This document shows positions 26,114 through 34,808 of a stretch of DNA of 52,328 bases, in pieces. Numbering within the stretch: the stretch's first letter is position 1; each line of letters opens with the position of its first letter. The translations under genes were made by a program, and so were the position numbers. The notes under the pieces are model-generated. The model did no database searches and had not been told where the DNA came from. It saw only the letters and a list, made by a program, of their open reading frames with translations. The stretch covers positions 27,560-79,887 of the forward strand of contig JAHDBA010000010.1 in the NCBI GenBank assembly GCA_020630615.1, in the 5' to 3' direction. The stretch is from Myxococcota bacterium. GTDB taxonomy: Bacteria > Myxococcota > UBA727 > JAHDBA01.

Positions 26114-26356
26114 TCACTCGGGTTGCGGCGGTCCAACATTCACCGGTTCAAAATCGAGATTTGAGAGCGAAAGCGTTCTAAAATGCCCACCGTGGTAGAA
26201 AAAAACACGCGCTTGCTCCGCTTGAAGATCCAGCTCCACGATTCGGCCAATCCCCAAACGATGATCGGACTCAGCGACAAAGGCCCCAACTCGACAACGA
26301 GGCCCAAATTTCTCACCATACGCATTCGCCAATCGATCTATCGCTTGTTCTGACAA
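26114..26356 (-). CDS. Small protein of unknown function (80 aa)
   Basis: This 80-residue cytoplasmic protein begins at a TTG two bases after the stop of the DUF4399 gene, which suggests coupling. Its central part (GIGRIVELDLQAEQARVFFYHGGHFRTLSL) looks like an SH3-like small beta-barrel of the kind that binds nucleic acid or protein tails, similar in style to DUF3553. The assignment is only by pattern. Function unknown. Confidence 0.65.
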   Translation of the reverse strand: MSEQAIDRLANAYGEKFGPRCRVGAFVAESDHRLGIGRIVELDLQAEQARVFFYHGGHFRTLSLSNLDFEPVNVGPPQPE

Positions 26357-26358
26357 TT

Positions 26359-27300
26359 CTATTTCACCACGACCGCATAGCTTCGGGACATCACTTCTCC
26401 GTAGGAGCGATGAGCGCCATCCGCAAATTGCAACGTGATGGTATGCTCGCCAGGACTCAATTCGATTTCAGCTTCGCGCTGACCTTTACCATAATGGATG
26501 TGGGTTTTGTCCATTGGAATGGTTTCGCCAAGTTCAGCGTACGTCCCATCAATGATAATATGATGATGACCACTCGTCTTATCTTTAATCTCTTCACCCG
26601 CAGGTCGTATTGTAAAACCTTCGACCGCAAATTTGAGTTTGAGTGGAGAGCTCAAAGTGGGCACCGGCTCTTTCGAATTCTCTAAGTTTTCAATGCGAAC
26701 ACCACTTTTCTTGGGCGCCTCTTTCACATTGAAGGTATAACTTGCGGCACGCTCTGCTCCGTATGAGACATGTGCACCGTTCGCAAACTGTAAGGTGACT
26801 TGATGCTCTCCTGGCGTCATGGGTGCTGCCCCGGTCACTTGTGCTTTACCAAAATGGATGTGTTTCGGGCTCATTGGAATCGTCTGACCTTTGGGCATTG
26901 GCCCTTGATCAATCAAAAGATGGTGATGCCCAGCATTGGGGTTTTCCAACTCAGAGCCAGCCGGAACCAATTTCAAATTTGAAAGACCGAAACGTAACTT
27001 TTGGTTCGCAAAGAGCGTTGAGCCATCCTCGGGCCACTCCAAGAAGACACGCGCGTTCGTTCCGGAGTCTGAGTTCTTCGGACTTGCCTTTGGCGCGCTT
27101 GCTTCCTGCGCTTTCGTACCCCCATTACTCTCAGGTGCATTCTCGTTCGAGGCTGCGCTTTGAGTCCTCCTGTCTGATTTTGTGCACGCACTCGACATTA
27201 GGGTCATGCCCAAAAACAACATCCTTAGTCGAGCTTGATTCATTTTAAAACTTTGCAGGTCATCGAAATTGAACGCACTTCTTCGGGCATATTGCTTCAT
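26359..27300 (-). CDS. Lipoprotein with two DUF4399 domains
   Basis: The protein carries two tandem copies of the DUF4399 pattern, each with FGL or FAV, then GHHHLLID or GHHHIIID, an HIHFG or HIHYG motif, and PGEH-VTLQFA-GAH-SYG. The His-rich sites may bind metal (inference). A lipobox MSSAC precedes a Lys/Ser/Asn-rich linker. The start is uncertain: ATG at 27300 has AAGGTGAG upstream but makes an unusually long leader, while ATG at 27243 gives a normal 20-residue lipoprotein signal without a clear site. It lies 13 bases after the caspase-fold gene. Confidence 0.85.
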   Translation of the reverse strand: MKQYARRSAFNFDDLQSFKMNQARLRMLFLGMTLMSSACTKSDRRTQSAASNENAPESNGGTKAQEASAPKASPKNSDSGTNARVFLEWPEDGSTLFANQKLRFGLSNLKLVPAGSELENPNAGHHHLLIDQGPMPKGQTIPMSPKHIHFGKAQVTGAAPMTPGEHQVTLQFANGAHVSYGAERAASYTFNVKEAPKKSGVRIENLENSKEPVPTLSSPLKLKFAVEGFTIRPAGEEIKDKTSGHHHIIIDGTYAELGETIPMDKTHIHYGKGQREAEIELSPGEHTITLQFADGAHRSYGEVMSRSYAVVVK

Positions 27301-27313
27301 ACATCTCACCTTT

Positions 27314-29485
27314 TTACCAGGGGTAAACCTCGACAGGTCCACTCGAATCTTTCTTCACTGAGGCCTTCTCGTTCTTGGTATTTCTCACTTGAGTGAAACT
27401 TTCAAGGGAATCAGGCGCATGGACACGACTTCCTTTCACCTGTGACGAGGTAACTAAACCCGACTCAACAAGACCAAGTTCTTTACGGCTCTCTTCAGCC
27501 AGAACGTCAACCAAAAGCTCATCGGTGTAACGTGCGCGCCAAAAGTCAGCGAGACTCGATACCAGCACCGGTGCGCCCGAGACCAAAAGACTCGTTCCAA
27601 TCATAGCCGAGCCACGTTCATCTTCAGGCGAAAGGAAAAACAAAGTTAGAAAATAAGAAGCAACGGTAACCAGCGAAATCGCGTAGCATCCTTTCACGCC
27701 ACGCCATGTTCGCCCAACTGCAACGCGCCCGTCATTGCTGTCGATCACTCGATTGATCGCCTCCATCAGATAGCGTTCTTTTGCATAGGGGTGAGACGCT
27801 ACACCTTCAAGGTAACTCCGGTACGATCGCTCATCACCACTTGCGAACCAAGAGGGAATGCTTGCAATCAAGGATACGCCGCCCTGAATCATCGTTGAAA
27901 TCGCAGCGAAAGCAACGTCTCCCGAATCGTTTCGAACGCGCCCACTACAAAGTTCAGAGTCCTGAAAGTTCCAATAGGGCCCTTTCTGAAAAGGGCAGGC
28001 CGCTTGTTGATAGTAATCAATACCGTAAGCACGAGCCCCCAACCCATAGACTAGAGCTCCCAAAGAAATGTAGACCGCACCAATTACGCTTCGTGTTATT
28101 CTTGCTTCTGTTCTCGCATCACGCTTGGTTTTGGCGAGAAGTGATAAGAGCGATTCTGCGCGTTTGACAAAGGCCTCATCGGCTTCATAGCTGTCCGGTG
28201 GTAATGTTGCCTCAATATGTCGAATTGCTTCTCGATCAACACTTGAAATATCTTCTCTAAAAAGACCGTGAAGAGTGGAGAGTCTTAGGTCCGGGTTGAT
28301 AAAAGAAAGGTTGTCTTCTTTACGCCCCTCTAAATACACTTGATAATTGGTGTTTTGCGATGCCAACGTTGCATGCGGTCCCACAAGAACAATTGAAGAA
28401 TGAGAAGGTAAAATTTGAGGAGGATGTTTTTCATAGAAAGGTAGCGAGCCTCCCCACCATAGCAACCCCAAAGCGTCAAAGATATAGATGCGTTCGGCAT
28501 TGGAAGAGCCCTGCTGAACTCCCCATTCTTTCAACATGAGCTTCAGCTGCGGCACTCGACCTTGTTTGTGTTTGGGTAAAAGAAACCAGTTGGAATCCGA
28601 GTCGATATTCCACTTCGATGCGACCAAACGAACTTTTCTGGAAACATTCTCGAGACCGAAGCCTGCGCTTTGCAAATAGCCGCGCAGCTCATCTTCACTA
28701 ATTTGCAAGTCGCGATCAAGATCGGCTTGTCCACTCAATGCATTGCGCAATAAGACTTGAAACAAAGATGAGCGAAGAGCAACACGCTCACTGCGCTGTG
28801 CCCCCACACCACTCTGACCGATATAGCGAAGATTCTCAGGCCAAAAACGCTTTTGGAATCTTCCTCGAAGTTCTTCCGCATTGTCGTGCTCAAGATAAGG
28901 CTGGATCGGAGGACCATTGAGAAAATGATAAGCATGGGGTGCATCGATGAAGAGACTAATTCGCTCGTGCGGGAGCCCACTTACCATCGTTTTGAGTTCA
29001 TGACGCGATAAATAGCCATCTGAGAAGCTAAGATAGGCGCGCCCCTCAAATCGCACGACATTGCCAAGATAAAGCAATACAAATTCTCGACACCCATCCA
29101 CCAAGCGCTTTGCTTGACTCGACCATACATTTTTCAACGCAACAATACTCGATGGACGTACACCTTTTAAAAGCCCGAGAAGCTCTTCATCATTCATTGT
29201 TTCAAAGAGCGTTCCCTCACTTTCTTCGTCAAAGTCAGTCAACAAACTCAACGAATCGACATCGGGCATGCCTGCAAGAACTTGCGCGATTGCATAGGCC
29301 TCATCGTCGGTGAAGCGTGCAGGGTTTCGCGTTTTGATATTTTCGTCGCGATGGCCGACAACAATAATGTCCTTGGGGCAATTGTTTCGGTCATGGTGTT
29401 GAGCAGTGTCCTCAGCCCATAGAGGCGGACACAGAGTATACACAAAGACAAAAAATAACCATAAAGTGCGGGAAGCAAAACTCAC
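27314..29485 (-). CDS. Secreted caspase-fold protein lacking the catalytic dyad, with four C-terminal TMs
   Basis: This 723-residue protein has a signal peptide (cleavage near PLWA, residue 24). Residues about 36-275 follow the bacterial caspase (peptidase C14) pattern in order: a DDEAYAIAQVL helix, a VLLYLGN strand where SGHG is expected, a DGYLSRHEL segment, SLFIDAPHAY where DACHSG is expected, then SSLFQVLLRNALSGQADLDRDLQISEDEL, matching the conserved C-terminal EF-hand-like part. The catalytic His and Cys are both absent, so I infer a pseudo-caspase. Four hydrophobic helices follow in the last third. The start is GTG. It heads a run with the DUF4399 lipoprotein. Confidence 0.8.
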   Translation of the reverse strand: MSFASRTLWLFFVFVYTLCPPLWAEDTAQHHDRNNCPKDIIVVGHRDENIKTRNPARFTDDEAYAIAQVLAGMPDVDSLSLLTDFDEESEGTLFETMNDEELLGLLKGVRPSSIVALKNVWSSQAKRLVDGCREFVLLYLGNVVRFEGRAYLSFSDGYLSRHELKTMVSGLPHERISLFIDAPHAYHFLNGPPIQPYLEHDNAEELRGRFQKRFWPENLRYIGQSGVGAQRSERVALRSSLFQVLLRNALSGQADLDRDLQISEDELRGYLQSAGFGLENVSRKVRLVASKWNIDSDSNWFLLPKHKQGRVPQLKLMLKEWGVQQGSSNAERIYIFDALGLLWWGGSLPFYEKHPPQILPSHSSIVLVGPHATLASQNTNYQVYLEGRKEDNLSFINPDLRLSTLHGLFREDISSVDREAIRHIEATLPPDSYEADEAFVKRAESLLSLLAKTKRDARTEARITRSVIGAVYISLGALVYGLGARAYGIDYYQQAACPFQKGPYWNFQDSELCSGRVRNDSGDVAFAAISTMIQGGVSLIASIPSWFASGDERSYRSYLEGVASHPYAKERYLMEAINRVIDSNDGRVAVGRTWRGVKGCYAISLVTVASYFLTLFFLSPEDERGSAMIGTSLLVSGAPVLVSSLADFWRARYTDELLVDVLAEESRKELGLVESGLVTSSQVKGSRVHAPDSLESFTQVRNTKNEKASVKKDSSGPVEVYPW

Positions 29486-29551
29486 CCACTCTCGTTAACA
29501 GAAGACAATGCACAGACCAAGGACCAAAGTGAGCACAATGAATGCAAGAAC

Positions 29552-30961
29552 TTACATTCCGATCTCTTTCTTGAGAGCAGCATCGTTGCTTGGCTCACCT
29601 GAGCCTTTTTCTAAATGCGCACCATCTTTCAATTGGACTTTATGCAATGGGATTTCGCTTCTGCGCCTTAGGGTTAGGCGACCTTCAGCATTGTTGAGAT
29701 CCAAAGAAAAGCGAGAAAGAAAACTTAAGCCCAACAAAGAACGGCCGTCATCTTGGAGTTGTCGCTCCACGATCGCAACAGGAATTCTCTCGGCTTTCAT
29801 TCCCATGAGTTCCATGGATTCAACCGTAATGAGCTTTCCTTGAATTGTTCCAGTCGCTGCCCGTAAATTCACCGGAACGCCTTCACGTTCATCAATCCCA
29901 AGTCGTTGCGCCTCGTGTTTCGAAATTGCGACATACGTTGCTCCGGTATCGACAATAAAGGATGCGACTTTCCCTTCAATCGTCACATCGACAGGAATTC
30001 GCTTCCCATGCTCGGGAAAGCGAATCGTCGCTTGCATCTCTCCACTGGCCTCAAGCACGGAGTCACATGTCCCGGAAGCCTTGAGTCGTTTCAACCGGCG
30101 TAATACACGAACATTGCCCTGCTCATCGGGATGGTAGTAGAGGTAATGCTGAATCGGGTACATCGCGTCACAGGGGCGTCCCATCTTCTCCAACGCATCG
30201 GAGAGATCGTAGTTGCATTGTCTACTTTTAGGGGTCAGACAATTCATAAAATCCTGTACCGCTTCATCATATCGTCCTAAGGAGCGGTACACACGTCCGC
30301 GCCACCAGCGATAATCCAAATCATCTGGATTGTCGTGAATCAAAAGCGAAACATCTTGAAGTGCAGCGTCGAAATCACTCAATTCTCGATGCGCAGAGTA
30401 TGTGAACCAACGAAGTTTCGAGAAAGGGACCTCTGGGCACAAGCGATCATATCGCTCAGCAACCTCTAAAGTCCTTCGGTAATCACCCGCTTGATTCAAA
30501 AGCTTTGCCAATACAACGGTCTTATTGCGGTCACAGGGTTCGCGCTCAAGCCAACGAGCAGTTTTTTTGATTCGCCCTTTCAGCGCACCGTAATCATAGG
30601 GTTCCTCATATTGAATCATCAACAAACCCAAAAGCGCACCAATCACGATGAAAAGACTGGTAATAGCGATCCATGAGTTACGTTGCGAACGATGTCGCTT
30701 TGTATGACAGGTTGAACACAGCGAATATGCATTCCAAAGTCGTATGCAGCTTTCACATAAAAGCACAGTGCAATCAAAGCAACTTGCACTTGCAACGCGG
30801 TCATCGTGTCGGTGACACCAATCCGTAACTTCACGCGTCACAGCATTCGGATTGAGACTATCACCCTCCTGGGTGTTAAGCGCAAAAGGAACACGCTCTT
30901 CAATATTCAAGTCAGCGTTTAAGCTTGTATTCTGCGCATCAGACACACTTGAGTTTTCCAT
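29552..30961 (-). CDS. Zinc-finger/TPR membrane protein with a retropepsin-like protease domain
   Basis: This 469-residue protein is a mosaic. Residues about 45-95 hold a B-box-like Cys/His zinc site (WCHRHDD, CFDC, LLCESC, CSTCHTKRH). A single membrane helix follows (SLFIVIGALLGLLMI), then three or so TPR-like repeats (about 145-260). The C-terminal domain is a clan AA aspartyl protease with the active site FIVDTGATYVAIS and a second conserved segment LLGLSFLSRFSLDL. Family members work as dimers. The protease faces the periplasm if the zinc part is inside (inference). The substrate is unknown. Confidence 0.88.
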   Translation of the reverse strand: MENSSVSDAQNTSLNADLNIEERVPFALNTQEGDSLNPNAVTREVTDWCHRHDDRVASASCFDCTVLLCESCIRLWNAYSLCSTCHTKRHRSQRNSWIAITSLFIVIGALLGLLMIQYEEPYDYGALKGRIKKTARWLEREPCDRNKTVVLAKLLNQAGDYRRTLEVAERYDRLCPEVPFSKLRWFTYSAHRELSDFDAALQDVSLLIHDNPDDLDYRWWRGRVYRSLGRYDEAVQDFMNCLTPKSRQCNYDLSDALEKMGRPCDAMYPIQHYLYYHPDEQGNVRVLRRLKRLKASGTCDSVLEASGEMQATIRFPEHGKRIPVDVTIEGKVASFIVDTGATYVAISKHEAQRLGIDEREGVPVNLRAATGTIQGKLITVESMELMGMKAERIPVAIVERQLQDDGRSLLGLSFLSRFSLDLNNAEGRLTLRRRSEIPLHKVQLKDGAHLEKGSGEPSNDAALKKEIGM

Positions 30962-31106
30962 TGATTACAAGGTTTCAGCAAGGTGAAAACGTGGCTTTTC
31001 TAATTGTGTATTTCTTCGACACAGCACGATGGCAAGGCAGGCGAATGTGCGCCAGGTAACTACATCCAGTTTGGTGTGTGTCTTTAATGAAGAACTTGGA
31101 GAACCT

Positions 31107-31793
31107 CTAAACTCTAAAATTCCCTTGTTCAGAACGGCAATTCCTATGGCAGTTTTTGAGTGTGCACATCGCTCTTGAGTCCGCCACTCTCTCAAGTTCA
31201 AAATTCGAAGAGCGTGCCTGAACTCCGAGTGAGACGATCCAGTGCGGTCTCTTGGATAATACGTTCCCCCACTTTTCGGAATCGATATTCAAGGCGCTGT
31301 TATCGACAGCAAGTGCAAGGCTTGAAAGAAGGATTTCAGGCTTCCTATTGCCTCTTGGACCTTGAAGATTTCGCAGACGATGCGCTTCTAGGAGTCGCTC
31401 TTTAAGGATTTCAGCAAAACGACGAAAGCTTTGATGCTTTAAGAACTCGGAACAGGGATTGTCCAGAATTTCTCGAAAAGGCCCAAAACCGGTAATCAAA
31501 ACTCGTATTTGAGATTCATCTCTTACAAAATTCAACAGGCTGTCGATTCGTGTGCTGAGCAACTTCGTAAGGGTCTCGACCAGGAAGGCCATACCCTCAT
31601 TGAAATAGGGTGATTTGACCCAAACCTTCTGTGGCCCTTTCGAAATCGTACTCTTTTTACGCTCTAAAAATGCTGATGCTGGCACGTGCAGGAAATCATG
31701 AATGCAATGCCCATTCTGAAAAGCATAGCGCTTCAAAACGTAATTAAGATGGGCGCAATAATAGGTGCCGGCATCTTCACTATCAACAATCAT
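31107..31793 (-). CDS. Pyroglutamyl-peptidase-I-like protein with swapped halves
   Basis: This 228-residue protein has the signature pieces of peptidase C15 (Pcp) in reversed order. The catalytic Cys segment AGTYYCAHLNY (C13) and the catalytic His segment DFLHVPA (H36) come first, whereas Pcp has them at the end. The Pcp N-terminal motif ITGFGPF...NPCSEF comes next (about 100-117), and the Glu segment WIVSLGVQ...ELERVAD (E201) last. A stop codon sits three codons upstream of the ATG, so this is the whole frame. All three catalytic residues are kept. I infer a circular permutation; a collapsed tandem duplication is an alternative. Confidence 0.7.
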   Translation of the reverse strand: MIVDSEDAGTYYCAHLNYVLKRYAFQNGHCIHDFLHVPASAFLERKKSTISKGPQKVWVKSPYFNEGMAFLVETLTKLLSTRIDSLLNFVRDESQIRVLITGFGPFREILDNPCSEFLKHQSFRRFAEILKERLLEAHRLRNLQGPRGNRKPEILLSSLALAVDNSALNIDSEKWGNVLSKRPHWIVSLGVQARSSNFELERVADSRAMCTLKNCHRNCRSEQGNFRV

Positions 31794-31849
31794 ATGAACC
31801 TAGAGTCTCACACGAATCATTACGTGTCCTTAACCCACGCATACATCAC

Positions 31850-32533
31850 TTAGAAGTTGTGAACGATTTGTGACAAATGCCGAAAGCTTCGAGAAGCTTC
31901 GTTTGTAGAGCGCCCAAAACCACCACCCGGGATTCCACCGCCTCCAAGGTCGCCAAGTCCGCACTCTTCAATAGCGACTTCGAAATCAGCGGCAACCTCA
32001 CTACACGCCTCAGGGATTTCGAAATTGAGTGCAGCATCGCAGTCGCCTTCCATTTCACTGCAGCGAACAACATCACCCAAAGGACCGATCGCTTCAGGAC
32101 AAACAAAAGGCGCAAACTGAGAGATTTGTCCAAGCCCGTCCTCGCATTCCTCACCGGCACCAGACTCACATTCTTCAGCAAGGTTGCAGAGAGCTTCGAT
32201 ATCCGAGTTGGATGCAGGTGCACCGGTCGCCACGAATCCAGGTTCTTCAACAACCTCGTTCTCTTCAAGATCTTCTTCTTCAACTTCGCCTTCCGACTCC
32301 TCGTCTTCAGCAATAGCGTTGGTGGCTTCAACGTTTGTTGTTGCAACATTTCCGACTGCACTACTTGCATTGTCGTCCGGAGCCCCCTCCGTATAAATCG
32401 TTACATCAATACATGCAGCTGTTGCAAAGACGAGTAGGGACGCGAGCACTGAAACGAGTACCCAAAATCCGAGATGCCTCGACCTTTTCGATGGTGTATT
32501 TTGAAAACCCGTATTCTTGGTGCTTTGATGCAT
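31850..32533 (-). CDS. Acidic cysteine-containing lipoprotein (227 aa)
   Basis: A basic lead (KRSRHLGFW) and a hydrophobic signal end at lipobox ATAAC (about residue 41). An acidic Glu-rich linker (about 70-105) follows, then a Cys-rich domain with pairs such as CNLAEECESGAGEEC and CSEMEGDC, and a Gly-rich tail. GGGGGA precedes the ATG at 32533; an open frame extends to 32662 but would bury the signal. No known family. It is divergent from prfC. Confidence 0.75.
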   Translation of the reverse strand: MHQSTKNTGFQNTPSKRSRHLGFWVLVSVLASLLVFATAACIDVTIYTEGAPDDNASSAVGNVATTNVEATNAIAEDEESEGEVEEEDLEENEVVEEPGFVATGAPASNSDIEALCNLAEECESGAGEECEDGLGQISQFAPFVCPEAIGPLGDVVRCSEMEGDCDAALNFEIPEACSEVAADFEVAIEECGLGDLGGGGIPGGGFGRSTNEASRSFRHLSQIVHNF

Positions 32534-32660
32534 AGTGTCCCCCGATTTCGAAAGTATTGCGCTTCCAAAAGGGAAGACAAGCGGGCAATGATCGGATAAA
32601 AGACCGGTGAAATACAACCGATACCGCTTGCGTAAAGTATTGATAAATTTAGAGTTCGAC

Positions 32661-34265
32661 ATGGTCGATCTTCTTAACGAAATTCAGCGACGCCGCACCT
32701 TTGCGATTATTTCGCATCCGGATGCAGGTAAAACAACGCTGACCGAAAAATTACTTCTTTATGGAGGAGCAATCCACACTGCTGGAGCCGTTAAATCAAA
32801 GAAAGCGTCAAAAAGCGCAACATCCGATTGGATGGCAATTGAGAAAGAACGCGGGATCTCTGTTGCGTCAAGTGTAATGCAATTTGAGCATGAAGGTTGT
32901 CGCTTCAACCTCTTGGATACACCCGGACATAATGATTTTAGTGAAGACACCTATCGGACGTTAACGGCTGCAGATTGTGCGGTGATGTTGATCGACATCG
33001 CTAAAGGTGTTGAACCTCAGACGATCAAACTCTTCGAGGTTTGTAAGTTTAGGGGCATCCCGATTGTCACTTTTGTGAATAAGCTCGATCGGGATGGCCG
33101 TGAGCCTTTAGATGTTCTCGATGAAATTGAAAAAGTACTCGGAATCCCATGTATTCCTATGAATTGGCCTGTAGGAATGGGGCGCAGTTTCCGCGGGGTC
33201 TATGACCGAGAACAAAAGCACTTGATTGCCTTTGAGAAAAAGGCGACACAAGGCGCGAAAGAAGCCGACACCCATATTTTGGAACTTGGCAGTGATGCGT
33301 TTCGAGAACGTGTGACGCCAGAAGAAGAAGAAGAGCTTCTTGAGATGATGATGCTCTACGATGATGCGGGTGACGACTTCTCGATGGACGATTTTCTTCA
33401 AGGAAAAATCTCACCCACCTTCTTCGGCTCTGCGATGAATAATTTTGGCGTGGGTCCCTTTCTTGACCGCTTCGTATCGTTATGCCCAAGCCCGCGTGGC
33501 CGTGCCACCAATGAAGGCGTGAATGACCCTCTCTCGGACAAGTTCAGTGGCTTTGTGTTTAAAATTCAGGCCAATATGGATCCCAAGCATCGTGATCGAA
33601 TCGCATTTATTCGATGCTGCTCAGGCCGATTCGAACGTGGTATGAAAGTCAATCATATTCGAACCGGTAAAAAGATGAGTCTCGACCGCTCGGTCAACTT
33701 CTTTGCTGCTGAGCGAATTCAAGTTGAGGAAGCATTCTCCGGCGATATTTTAGGCTTATGGGATTCCGGCAACTTACGGATCGGAGACACCTTGGGCGAG
33801 CACAAAAAACTTGCCTATGAAGGAATACCGCAATTCTCTCCCGAAATTTTTGTCAAAGTGCGCCTCAACGATCCTTTGAAACGCAAACAACTGATGAAGG
33901 GCCTTGAGCAAATCTCGGATGAAGGTGCCGTACAGCTTTTCCATCATGTTGATAAGTCCCGCATCGATCCGATTATGGGTGCGGTCGGTTGGCTCCAAAT
34001 TGAAGTTGTGAAACACCGATTGCAAGCCGAGTACAATGTTGACGCTCAGCTCGATCGCCTGCCTTTCGCTGAAGCCCGATGGGTCTTTGGAGATGATTTT
34101 GATATCAAGAAGTTTTTAAGGCCCGGTTCAGTGGAATGTCTCCTCGACATTGAAGACCGTCCGCTCTTACTCTTTGAAAACAAATGGACGCGCCATCGAG
34201 TTGAACGTGAGCACGGTGAAGATTACGACTTTGTCGCTGCGGTTCAACCTGGACGAAAACACTAA
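32661..34265 (+). CDS. prfC: Peptide chain release factor 3 (RF3)
   Basis: This 534-residue GTPase recycles RF1/RF2 after translation termination. The family's opening LLNEIQRRRTFAIISHPDAGKTTLTEKLLL is present, with the P-loop, switch II DTPGHNDFSEDTYR, and NKLDRDGR for guanine binding. The ATG at 32661 gives the normal family N-terminus and length; an upstream GTG at 32607 would add residues not in the family. It stands alone and ends at a bidirectional terminator. It is a housekeeping gene. Confidence 0.97.
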   Translation: MVDLLNEIQRRRTFAIISHPDAGKTTLTEKLLLYGGAIHTAGAVKSKKASKSATSDWMAIEKERGISVASSVMQFEHEGCRFNLLDTPGHNDFSEDTYRTLTAADCAVMLIDIAKGVEPQTIKLFEVCKFRGIPIVTFVNKLDRDGREPLDVLDEIEKVLGIPCIPMNWPVGMGRSFRGVYDREQKHLIAFEKKATQGAKEADTHILELGSDAFRERVTPEEEEELLEMMMLYDDAGDDFSMDDFLQGKISPTFFGSAMNNFGVGPFLDRFVSLCPSPRGRATNEGVNDPLSDKFSGFVFKIQANMDPKHRDRIAFIRCCSGRFERGMKVNHIRTGKKMSLDRSVNFFAAERIQVEEAFSGDILGLWDSGNLRIGDTLGEHKKLAYEGIPQFSPEIFVKVRLNDPLKRKQLMKGLEQISDEGAVQLFHHVDKSRIDPIMGAVGWLQIEVVKHRLQAEYNVDAQLDRLPFAEARWVFGDDFDIKKFLRPGSVECLLDIEDRPLLLFENKWTRHRVEREHGEDYDFVAAVQPGRKH

Positions 34266-34370
34266 GCATGAATTTCTCTGATTTTGGTATCGATGCGTGG
34301 TCTTTACGCAACTTCACCGATTCATGGTAGGCATCATCAAGAGAGCTCTTCCCAAGTATAATTCCAACGC

Positions 34371-34399
34371 AAAAAAGTATCCGCCGAGGCGGATATTTT
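34371..34399. terminator. Bidirectional intrinsic terminator between prfC and a lipoprotein gene
   Basis: TATCCGCC and GGCGGATA form a stem with a very short central gap; the stem is flanked by an A-run on the left and TTTT on the right, so it can stop transcription from both converging genes. Confidence 0.85.
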
Positions 34400-34429
34400 C
34401 ACATCAACAAATTTTCAATTCGAGAAAGC

Positions 34430-34789
34430 TTATTTCAAAAGATCAAGCTCAGCCTGAATCTCTTTTTCAAGTTTTTCTGCTTCAATCAGCGCATTGGTGT
34501 CGGTGATCTCAGCTTTGAACTTTGCAGCCAAAGCATCTCCAGTGGCTGCAACTTTATTCGCAGCCCCACCAACCGCATTTTTTGCGTCTGCTGCCGCATT
34601 CGCAAGTGCAGAACCAGACTTATCTGCTGCACCCTTTGTCGCATGCGCAGCGTCCGCAGCTGCCTCAGCACCATGCGCGCCTGCCGCAGCAACGTTCTCT
34701 TTTCCATTTTCAACAAGTGTCGCGGAATCCTCTTTTGAACAGCCAAAACACGCAGCGACCACAACTAAACCCAGTAGTACTTTTTTCAT
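34430..34789 (-). CDS. Small alanine-rich lipoprotein (119 aa)
   Basis: A short signal with lipobox CFGC (Cys about 17) marks a lipoprotein. The mature part is almost all Ala, Lys, Asp and Gly with a helical heptad-like pattern (AADAAHATKGAADKS), ending in a charged helix. It resembles Lpp-type or apolipophorin-like coiled coils rather than an enzyme. It follows the Lys/Ala-rich gene at 34809 by 19 bases and has AAGGAG before its ATG, so the two form an operon. Confidence 0.85.
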   Translation of the reverse strand: MKKVLLGLVVVAACFGCSKEDSATLVENGKENVAAAGAHGAEAAADAAHATKGAADKSGSALANAAADAKNAVGGAANKVAATGDALAAKFKAEITDTNALIEAEKLEKEIQAELDLLK

Positions 34790-34808
34790 TGTTAACTCCT
34801 TTTAAATC

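Noticed and set aside
30965..31201. A 78-codon minus-strand frame overlapping the end of the pyroglutamyl-peptidase-like gene
   Set aside because: It starts at a TTG inside that gene, has no motif and does not restore the missing Pcp order by frameshift.
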